Shown here one piece after another: positions 25,545 to 33,000 of a stretch of 35,749 nt of DNA (position 1 is the first letter of the stretch; each line of letters begins with the position of its first letter). The position numbers were made by a program, and so were the translations under genes. The notes under the pieces were generated by a model. It was given only the letters and a program-made list of their open reading frames with translations, was not told the origin of the DNA and ran no database searches. Origin of the DNA: Acetobacteraceae bacterium (lineage in GTDB: Bacteria > Pseudomonadota > Alphaproteobacteria > Acetobacterales > Acetobacteraceae); assembly GCA_027487385.1 (NCBI GenBank), contig JAIYDS010000070.1:1-35749 (forward strand), given 5' to 3'.

Positions 25545-26052
25545 GGGGGAACCTCTTGGGACGCGCGGGAGGGAGGGCGGTCAGGTCAGATGATGGGGGG
25601 CAGAATGGGTCCGGCTGGCGCGGGGCGGCCTGGGCCGATGGCGGCGCGGCTCAGGCACCGGGGGCGGTCCTTGGGCCAGGGCGCCAAGCCGAAGGCCAAG
25701 CGGCGTCCGGAAGCTTTCGGATGGCCCATCTGTTCTTCACTCCCTGAACAACAGGGAGGGACGTAGCCCGCCCTGCGAATGCGGCGGCTCTCCCTCTTCC
25801 TTGAGCAAAGGTTAACCCAAGGCCCGATCATGCCGGAAGTGGTATATTTCACAGATGACGCGCGGAGGCGGATATGGTGGAAAAGGCGCCAGGGATGAGG
25901 CGCGTCTCGCCGGCCGCTCCATCCGGCCTGCGGCGCAGCGCCGCGGGCTGTCATTCGCTTAGGGTTACGCCCGAGCCCCGCCCGGGGAGAGCGCCCGGTT
26001 CCCTGCCGCCTCGGCCATGCGTGACGCCGGCCGGGCTGGCCCTGAGACGCCC
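25545..26052. other. 508-bp non-coding gap upstream of the giant RTX gene
   Basis: No convincing gene. The 60-codon plus-strand frame at 25874-26056 has no ribosome-binding site or recognisable product. The gap holds a hairpin (25740-25758, separate entry) and a patch around 25798-25862 that is clearly more AT-rich than its surroundings (it includes GTTAACC and GGTATATTTCACAG), the most plausible place for the promoter of the giant gene, although I cannot fix -35 and -10 boxes. The malonyl-CoA decarboxylase gene ends at 26053, so some of the gap is its 3' region. Confidence 0.5.
25740..25758 (-). promoter_or_regulatory. Hairpin in the leader of the giant RTX gene
   Basis: CTCCCTG (25740-25746), AACAA loop, CAGGGAG (25752-25758): a perfect 7-bp stem about 200 bases upstream of the giant gene start. 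There is no T tract on either side, so it is more likely an operator or mRNA leader structure than a terminator. Function unknown. Confidence 0.35.
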
Positions 26053-27453
26053 CTAGGCTTTCACCAGCTTGCGCACGCCGCTCGCCATGGCCCGCTTGCC
26101 CTCACCGGCATAGGCTTCGTGATTATCCTCAATATATTCGGGATCATATAAATAGTTCACCATCAGCCCCGCACTCTCGCGCATGCCCTTGGCCGAGGTG
26201 TCGGCGCGCCAATTGATCCGCTCGACGCGGGCGCCGTTGGAGAGGTGGAAATGCGCCACCGGATCGGCCGCGCGCTTCGGGTTGCGCCCGGCCTCCACCG
26301 CCACGAAGCGGGCGCAGAGCCGCACCAGCACCGGCTCCAGCACCTTGGCCAGCGCCGGTGGCCATTCCTTGCGCGAGAGCAGCAATTGCAGCGCGGCGCC
26401 GGGCGAGGTCTCGGCCGGCGCGCCGGCGGCGGCACGGATGGCGGCGAGTTCCTCCGGCGTCAGCAACCCGCCATCGCCGGCTTCCTCGCGCGCCGTCAGC
26501 CAGCGGCAGAAGCCCGGCACGGGCGAGAGGGTGGCGAATTGCTTGAGGCCGCGGAATTCCTGGCCCAGCACCTCCACCACGCGCTTGATCAGGAAATTGC
26601 CGAAGGCGATGCCATCCAAGCCCCGCTGGCAATTGTTGATGGAGTAGAAGATGGCGGTGTCGGCCTGGTTCGGGTCCATCACCTCCGCCTTGGGGTCGAG
26701 CAGCGCCTGGACCGAGCCGGCCAGGCCCTTCATCAGCGCGATCTCGACGAAGATCAGCGGCTCCTCCGGCATCCGGGGGTGAAAGAAGGCGTAGCAGCGG
26801 CGGTCGGAATCCAGCCGGTTCTTCAGGTCATCCCAGCTTTCGATGCGGTGCACCGCCTCATAGCGGATCAGCTTTTCCAGCAGGGCGGCGGGCGAGTTCC
26901 AGTCGATCCGCCGCAATTCCAGGAAGCCCAGATCGAACCAGGAGGTGAGCAGCGTCTTGAGATCGGCTTCCAGCGCCTCCAGCAGCGGGTCGGTCTCCAG
27001 GGCGCGCAGCAGGTCGGCGCGGAGGTCCACCAGCAGCTTCATGCCGTCGGGGATGGCGGTGAATTGCGTCAGCAGTCGCACGCGCGGGCTCTCCAGCGCG
27101 CGGCGCAGGCGCACCTTGGCCGCCGCCTTGCCGGGGCCATCGGCCGCTTTCGTCCAATCCGCGATGGCGCGCTCCACCGCCTTGGGGTCGGCGTCGAAGC
27201 CGGCGAGGATGCGCAGGAAGTTGATGCGTTCCGCCTCGGAAAAACCGCGATAGGCGGCGGCCAGCTTGGCCGCGCGCGCCCGCGCCGAGACCTCGCCCCC
27301 GCGCGCCGCAAGGCAGGCCTGCATCTGCGCCGCAATGTCCTCGGCGCCCTCGCGGCTGCCGACCCGGTCCGCCATGTCGCGCCAGAGGCCGGTGACGCGG
27401 CGCAGCGCGCGGTCCACCAGGGAATCAGGCGGCGACAGGACCGTATCGGGCAT
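26053..27453 (-). CDS. Malonyl-CoA decarboxylase
   Basis: A 466-residue protein starting MPDTVLSPPDSLVDRALRRV at 27453; GGAG lies 7 bases upstream. The family converts malonyl-CoA to acetyl-CoA and CO2. The helical N-terminal domain (about 1-180) and the GNAT-like catalytic domain follow family order. Recognisable conserved blocks are CYAFFHPRMPEEPLIFVEIAL (220-240), DTAIFYSINNCQRGLDGIAFG (265-285, with the conserved Ser271 of the FYSI motif), and HFHLSNGARVERINW (401-415, carrying the catalytic His). LKQFATLSPVPGFCRWL is also typical. No malonyl-CoA synthetase or malonate transporter is adjacent, so this is probably a stand-alone enzyme. It is divergent from the LuxR-type gene. Confidence 0.95.
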   Translation of the reverse strand: MPDTVLSPPDSLVDRALRRVTGLWRDMADRVGSREGAEDIAAQMQACLAARGGEVSARARAAKLAAAYRGFSEAERINFLRILAGFDADPKAVERAIADWTKAADGPGKAAAKVRLRRALESPRVRLLTQFTAIPDGMKLLVDLRADLLRALETDPLLEALEADLKTLLTSWFDLGFLELRRIDWNSPAALLEKLIRYEAVHRIESWDDLKNRLDSDRRCYAFFHPRMPEEPLIFVEIALMKGLAGSVQALLDPKAEVMDPNQADTAIFYSINNCQRGLDGIAFGNFLIKRVVEVLGQEFRGLKQFATLSPVPGFCRWLTAREEAGDGGLLTPEELAAIRAAAGAPAETSPGAALQLLLSRKEWPPALAKVLEPVLVRLCARFVAVEAGRNPKRAADPVAHFHLSNGARVERINWRADTSAKGMRESAGLMVNYLYDPEYIEDNHEAYAGEGKRAMASGVRKLVKA

Positions 27454-27643
27454 CAGCGAACTCCGTGAAGCGGAGAGGATCGTAGTCTGGAAACATCCTG
27501 AAACAAAGCGCGAAATCCTGGGTGACGCAGCAACCCACCTGGCCTGGGCGCATGGCGCGGCCGCCCCTGGCCCGCCACGCGGTTGCGGCTGCGTGGGCCG
27601 CTCTCCCTTGCAGGGCCACCACGACGCCGCCACGCTGCCCGCC
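27454..27643. promoter_or_regulatory. Divergent promoter region with a hairpin over the decarboxylase ribosome-binding site
   Basis: The 190-bp gap separates the decarboxylase (minus) from the LuxR-type gene (plus). Next to the decarboxylase start, CTCCG (27461-27465), TGAAG and CGGAG (27471-27475) form a 5-bp stem; on the minus-strand mRNA the second arm CGGAG contains the GGAG Shine-Dalgarno 7 bases before the ATG. The stem is short, so regulation by occlusion is possible, not shown. Confidence 0.35.
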
Positions 27644-28729
27644 ATGACCGAGCCCGACAGCCAACTCCCCGATCTGGTCGGCCAGTTTTTCGAGGCGGCC
27701 TTCGACCCGGCGCTCTGGCCCGAGGCCACCCTCAGCCTGGGGCGGCTGTTTGCCGCGAATGTCGCGGGCATCATGCTGCCCGCCGCCACCCCCGGCGGGC
27801 CGCCCGCCGCCTTTAGCATGACCGGCGTTCCGGAGGCCGCGGCGGCGGCCTATCTCGCCGAGTATCACCGGTACGATATCCTGACGCAGCACGCGCTGCG
27901 CGCGGGTGGGCGCCTGGTCACCGGCAATGAGGTCACCCAGGGCGAGGATTTCGGCCGGCACATCTTCTGGAACGAGTTCAGCCGGCCCTTTACCGGCGCC
28001 TGGCACGGCATGGCCGCAAGCCTCGGGGGGCCCGGGCTGATGATCGTGACCCGCGCCCGGCGCCAGGCGGATTTCGGCCCGGCGGATGAGGCGCGCTTCA
28101 ACCTTCTGCTGCGGCAATTGTCCCGCGCCTTGGCACTTGGCCAGCGGGTTGCGGCCGAGCGCCTGCCCGCCAGCGCCCTGGATGCGATGGCACTGGCCGC
28201 GCTCATCCTGGATGACCAGGGCCGGCTGCTGCACGCCAACCCCGCGGCCACCGCCCTGCTGTCCCGCCGGCGGATCACCGCGACGCGGCACGGCATGGCC
28301 CTGCCGGAGTTGGTGGATCGCGCCCGCTTGCTGCGCCTGATCGCGGTTGCGGGCCAGGGGCAGGAGGGGCGCATGCGCCTCACATCGGCCGACGGGAGTG
28401 GCCCTGTGCTGCTGCAGGTGACGCCGTTGCCCGCGCCCTTGCGGCCGGCCGGGCTGGGTGAGCGCCCGGGGCGTGCCGTGCTGCTGGTCCTGCGGGAATT
28501 GGCGCCGCAGCCGCCCCATGCGGGGCTGATCGCCGAGGCGCTGGGGCTGAGCCGCGCCGAGGGTGAGGTGGCGGCGTTGCTGGCCAGCGGGCTTTCCGGC
28601 AGTGACGTCGCGCGGCGACGCCGGGTGAGCGAGGAGACGGTGCGCAGCCAGATCGGCGCCATCCAGGCCAAATCCGGCGCGGCCAATCTGCGGGAGCTTC
28701 TGCTGCGGCTGGCCCGTTTGTTTCCCTGA
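27644..28729 (+). CDS. LuxR-family transcriptional regulator with PAS-like sensor region
   Basis: A 361-residue regulator. I start it at MTEPDSQLPDLVGQFFEAAF (27644); the frame is open further upstream but only with low-complexity sequence opposite the decarboxylase. The C-terminal LuxR/GerE helix-turn-helix is at 296-358: LSRAEGEVAALLASGLSGSD, then VARRRRVSEETVRSQIGAIQ, AKSGAANLRELL. Residues about 180-260 (ALDAMALAALILDDQGRLLH ANPAA) look like a PAS domain. The first 170 residues are helical and unassigned; they do not resemble an acyl-homoserine-lactone binding domain. Ligand and targets are unknown; the divergent decarboxylase gene is a natural candidate target. Confidence 0.8.
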   Translation: MTEPDSQLPDLVGQFFEAAFDPALWPEATLSLGRLFAANVAGIMLPAATPGGPPAAFSMTGVPEAAAAAYLAEYHRYDILTQHALRAGGRLVTGNEVTQGEDFGRHIFWNEFSRPFTGAWHGMAASLGGPGLMIVTRARRQADFGPADEARFNLLLRQLSRALALGQRVAAERLPASALDAMALAALILDDQGRLLHANPAATALLSRRRITATRHGMALPELVDRARLLRLIAVAGQGQEGRMRLTSADGSGPVLLQVTPLPAPLRPAGLGERPGRAVLLVLRELAPQPPHAGLIAEALGLSRAEGEVAALLASGLSGSDVARRRRVSEETVRSQIGAIQAKSGAANLRELLLRLARLFP

Positions 28730-28826
28730 TGCGGGCTCCGCGCCCCGCCGAGCGGCTTGCGCACCAGCCCCTTGTCTTCGTGCATCCTGGTCCGCCCCGA
28801 CGACCGCCGCCTGAGACGATCCTGCG

Positions 28827-29417
28827 CTAACCGGGCGGCAGAAGCGCATCCAGGATCGCATCCACCGTGATCTCCTGGATGCGCGCGGCGACGGCGTCAT
28901 CCAGCCGGCAGACATCTTTCAGCGCAAGCCAGGCCTCCAGCCCCGTCGCGCCGGAGAGGGCATGCACCAGGTCCTGGAAGGCCTGGGGCGTCATCCGCGC
29001 GCGCACCGGTTCCAGCGCCAGCTCATACATGGGAAGCCGACGTCCGCCGCGCAGCTGCGGCGCGCCAGGCTGCACCGAGGCCTCCAGCGCCTTGGCCAGA
29101 AAGAGCCGGAAGCCCTGGTCGCTGGCCCGCGTTGCCTCGAACAGATAGCGGCTGACGCGGTGCACCCGCTCGCGCACCGCCACCGCATCGCCCACCACCG
29201 CCTCGGCCGTGGCGAAGGCGCCGTCCAGCGCGGCTTCCATGGCGAGCGTGTCGGAGGCGGAAAAATACCGATAGGCGGTGGCTTTGGAGATGCCGGCCTC
29301 AGCCGCGGCGGCCGTCACGCTGACGGGCTCGCCCCGCGCGGCCAGGGCGCGCGCGGCCGCGAGCAGCGCCTGGCGCGTCCGCAATTTCTGCTTGGTTCGG
29401 CCGGTGTCCAGACGCAA
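28827..29417 (-). CDS. TetR-family transcriptional regulator
   Basis: A 196-residue repressor-type protein. The N-terminal helix-turn-helix is at about 13-57: RTRQALLAAARALAARGEPV, then SVTAAAAEAGISKATAYRYF. The rest is a helical ligand-binding domain. The start is TTG at 29417, chosen because AGGAG sits 5 bases upstream (29423-29427) and no ATG fits the family N-terminus. It is divergent from a cupin gene; the intervening 124 bp hold an inverted repeat over the cupin promoter, so it probably represses that gene and itself. Ligand unknown. Confidence 0.85.
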   Translation of the reverse strand: MRLDTGRTKQKLRTRQALLAAARALAARGEPVSVTAAAAEAGISKATAYRYFSASDTLAMEAALDGAFATAEAVVGDAVAVRERVHRVSRYLFEATRASDQGFRLFLAKALEASVQPGAPQLRGGRRLPMYELALEPVRARMTPQAFQDLVHALSGATGLEAWLALKDVCRLDDAVAARIQEITVDAILDALLPPG

Positions 29418-29541
29418 GGCGGCTCCTGTGGAAGAATTGCTTTACGATACTCTTGTCTCATGAAGAGACGTGGGTCTATTCTACACGCGTCGCAGCCCGG
29501 ATGAAACCGCGCCGAACGACCGCAACCCAGGAGTGAGGCCC
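29418..29541. promoter_or_regulatory. TetR/cupin divergent promoter with operator-like palindrome
   Basis: The inverted repeat GTCTC-ATGAA-GAGAC lies at 29455-29469. It overlaps a sigma70-like plus-strand promoter for the cupin gene: TTGTCT (29453-29458), 18-bp spacer, TATTCT (29477-29482). A dyad between and over the promoter boxes is the normal place for a TetR operator. The segment is also noticeably AT-richer than its surroundings. Binding by the adjacent TetR protein is inferred. Confidence 0.55.
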
Positions 29542-29991
29542 ATGCGTGACCCGAGCTACCTTCTCTTCGGCAATCTGCTGACCTTCCGCGAGCGCCCTTC
29601 GGCCGGCGCCCCCCTGTTGCTGGCGGAATGCCGCACGGCGCCCGGCGCCGGTGCGCCCCCCAACCGCCACCCCGATGATGACGAGGCCTTCTACATCCTC
29701 TCGGGCCAATACGCCTTTCATGTGGATGGCGAGGAGCGCATCGCCGGGGCGGGCGACTACATCCGCATTCCGAATGGCGCGCCGCACGCCTTCCGCAACA
29801 TCGGCGATGCCGAGGCCAGCATGCTGATCCTGAACTGGCCCGGCCGGGCCCATGAGGCCTTCTTCTCCGGCCTGGGCGAAGCCGTGCCCGCCGATACGGT
29901 CCCGCTCGCCCCGCCCGGCCCGCCGCCCGAGGCGATGCTCGCCCTGCTCCGGCGCGAGGCCGCGGCCCGCGGGGTCGAATTGCTGGTCTGA
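29542..29991 (+). CDS. Cupin-domain protein under probable TetR control
   Basis: A 149-residue cupin. The start at 29542 (MRDPSYLLFGNLL) has CCAGGAGTGAGG just upstream. The first cupin motif reads PPNRHPDDDEAFYILSG: the usual first histidine is Asn41, while H43 and E48 are present; the second motif PNGAPHAF provides H82. Metal binding may therefore be altered or weakened. The C-terminal 45 residues are helical and proline-rich, without a second cupin. Function unknown; its position opposite a TetR gene suggests it is induced by the molecule that the repressor senses. Confidence 0.8.
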   Translation: MRDPSYLLFGNLLTFRERPSAGAPLLLAECRTAPGAGAPPNRHPDDDEAFYILSGQYAFHVDGEERIAGAGDYIRIPNGAPHAFRNIGDAEASMLILNWPGRAHEAFFSGLGEAVPADTVPLAPPGPPPEAMLALLRREAAARGVELLV

Positions 29992-30001
29992 GCACCGAAG
30001 C

Positions 30002-30019
30002 ATCCCGAGTTTTCGGGAT
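30002..30019 (+). terminator. Hairpin after the cupin gene, terminator or operator
   Basis: ATCCCGA (30002-30008), GTTT loop, TCGGGAT (30013-30019) is a perfect 7-bp stem starting 10 bases after the cupin stop and about 80 bases before the third RTX gene. No T tract follows, so it may end cupin transcription weakly or act as a regulatory structure or operator for the RTX gene. Confidence 0.4.
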
Positions 30020-30098
30020 ATCGGGCCGCCCGGCGGGAGGCCTAGAATCGTTCCGCAACATCCCTCAGCCTGATCCAACCGATTCCGGAGTACGTCGC

Positions 30099-33000
30099 AT
30101 GGCCGCCTTCAGCATTCACCGCTTCACCGGCGCGCCGCTGGTTCAGCTGGGAACAAGCAGCGCCGACAGCTTCACCACCATCGGGGTCCAGGGGCTGCTG
30201 GCCCCGGGCCTCAGCCAGGACGCGCTGGGTGGCTTCGACACGCTGACACTGCGGGGGGAGAGCCCCCTCACGGTGAGCGACGCCGCCTTTGCCGGCCTCC
30301 GGAATTTCGAGCGGCTCGACATCGTCTCCTTCAACCCGACCACCATCACGCTTGGTGCCGCTGCCGCCTTGGCCTTTGGCAGCGTGATGGAAATCCGCGC
30401 CTTCCAGGGCCAGCTGACCCTGGATGGCGCGGCCCTCACCACCGCGACGCGGTTGAGCGTGCTGGGCGGCAATGCGGGTGACCTGCTGACCGGCGGCGCC
30501 GGCGATGACAGCATCCTGGGCCGGGTGGGCGATGACACGCTGGTGGGCGGCGCCGGCCGGGACACGCTGCGGGGCGGCGGCGACCAGGATGATCTCTCGG
30601 GCGGTGAGGGTGATGACCGCCTCTTCGGTGAAGGCGGGCATGACAGCCTGGCCGGCGGCGAGGGGCAGGACCATCTGGGCGGCGGCATGGGCGAAGACCT
30701 GCTGGCCGGCGGCGCTGGCCGGGACACGCTGCTGGGCGATGCCGGCAATGACACGCTGCATGGCGATGGCGATGACGACACGCTGCGCGGTGGCGAGGGG
30801 CAGGACCAGCTCGATGGCGGCGCCGGGAATGACTTTCTCGAGGGCGGCGCGGGGGCGGATGTCTTCCGGCTCTCCGGCGGGGTGGATTTCATCAGCGATT
30901 TCAGCGAGGCCGAGGGTGACCGGCTCGATGTCAGCGGCCTGGGCATCCAGACGCTGGCGCAGTTCCAGGCGGCCGCGCGCCAGGTCGGCGCCACGCTGCG
31001 GATCGATACCGGCGTGGGCGAGTTGACGCGCCTGCGCAACGTGACCCTGGCGGAGCTGGAGGCGGATGACCTGATCCTCGCCCCCGGGCGCGCGCCGACC
31101 GACATCGTCTTCAGCTTCGGGCCAAGCATCCTCACCGGCTCCACCAATGGCGGCTTCAACCTGTTGGGCGTGGGCTCGCTCGAGGCCGTGGACCCCGATG
31201 CCGGGGACAGCTTTACCTTCAGCGTGACGGATCCGCGCTTCACCATCGCCTTCAACAGCGCGCTCTGGGTCAATGGCACGCCCTTCGACTTCGCCCTTCA
31301 GGAGAGCGTCACCCTCGACATCACGGTGACCGACAGCTTCGGCCTCAGCTTCACCAAATCCTTCACCATCGCCGTCAGCGAGCCCGGGATGGCGGCGAGC
31401 AACCTGACGATCGCCGAGAACCAGTCGGCCGGCGCGGTGGTGGGCGAATGGGCGGCGCTTGATTTCGTGCCGCAGGGCGCGGTGAGCTTCGAGGTGGTGA
31501 CGCCAGGCGCCGCCTTCGTCTTCGACGGCAACCGCCTGGTGACCACGGCGCCGCTGGATTACGAGAGCATCGCGAGCCACGGCATCACGGTGCGGCTGCG
31601 CGATGCCGGCGCCGATGCGGCGGATGCGTCCGATGACCGGGTGATCGAGCGCAGCTTCACCATCACCGTGGAGGACCGCGATGATGTGAACCTGGACCTC
31701 CTCATCGCGCGGGATCTGCCGGAGACGCTGCTGCCGGGCAGCACGCATCTGGTGACGGTGTTCGACGCCGATGACAGCGTGTTCGGCACCTCGATGCCCG
31801 ATGATGTCCGCTATGTTGGCCGTGTCTTCGGCGGCGATGGCACGGCGGGCGAGAGCGGCCTGATCGGTGACAACGGCATGGCCAGCCTGATTGACAATGA
31901 CGCCCCCAGCCTGGACGTGCGCACCGTCACCGACGGGGCGGATGGCGGCGCGGGCGGGGCGGGTGCCGCGGGTGGTGCGGCGCAGTCGCGGGCTGACAAT
32001 CTGACCGTGCGGCTCGGCAACTCGCCCTTCGCCCTGGGCGATGACCAGTTCCGCCTGGAGATGACCGCCCAGGGCGGCGCGGGCGGGACGGGTGGCCAAG
32101 GCGGCCAGGGCGGCATCAGCGCCTTCGAAGCGGATTTCACGGATGTCGTGGCCGCCACCGGTGCCGTGATTGACGGTCTGGTGGATACGACCGGGCAGGG
32201 CGGCACGGGCGGCATGGGCGGCACGGGTGGTGCCGGCGGCGAGGCGGAGGCCTTCATCATCGGCGTGAATGCGGCCTTCATGGCGCGTGCCACGCTGACC
32301 CTGACCAGCACGGCGCTCGGCGGGGTGGGCGGCCGGGGCGGCGATGGCGGCCTGGGCGGCTATGGCCGCTTCGACGGTGACCTTGCCGTGGCCGGCGATG
32401 GCGGCGAGGGCGGAGCGGGCGGCGCGGGCGGGCGTGGCGGCGACGCGACCTCACTCGTCGCGGCGGCGGGTGGTGGCTTCGGCGGTGGTGACCTGAATTT
32501 CACCGTGACTTCGATCGCCCGCGCGGGCGCGGGCGGGCAGGGCGGTCATGGCGGTGCCGCGGCCGGCAACCAGTCCAAGACCGAGGAGCGGCAATATGGC
32601 GAGGAGCCGATGGTCATCACCGGCATCACGGCCGGCTACGACATCGGCGGCGATGGCGGCCAGGGCGGCGATGGCGGCGATGCGACAGCCGAGATCAACG
32701 ACCTGCGCATCGGCGGCTATGTCACCGCCCCGCTCGCCAATACGGTTCGGCTGGTGGCGGAGGCGACGGGCGGTGCGGGCGGCGCGGGTGGGCTCGGCTG
32801 GACCGATCCCGCCACGCCGGGCGTCTCCTCCGACGGGTTCAGCACCACCACCGTCGTCGCCGGGCGCGATGGCGTGGATGGCGCGGCGGGTGCCCAGGGC
32901 ATCGCCCGCATCGCCATCCAGATCAACCACATCTACCTGGAGGCCGGCGACGACACGCTCGGCATCTCCGCCTTCTTCGACGGCTCCTTGCATGATCTGA

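Noticed and set aside
25874..26056. 60-codon plus-strand frame in the gap upstream of the giant gene
   Set aside because: No ribosome-binding site, no conserved motif, and it runs into the end of the opposite decarboxylase gene.
26053..27819. Longer version (588 codons) of malonyl-CoA decarboxylase
   Set aside because: The extension overlaps the LuxR-type gene start and does not resemble the family; the ATG at 27453 has GGAG 7 bases upstream.
27644..28729. LuxR-type regulator as a quorum-sensing receptor for the RTX genes
   Set aside because: The N-terminal region shows no acyl-homoserine-lactone binding motif, no LuxI gene is nearby, and nothing in the sequence ties it to the RTX promoters.
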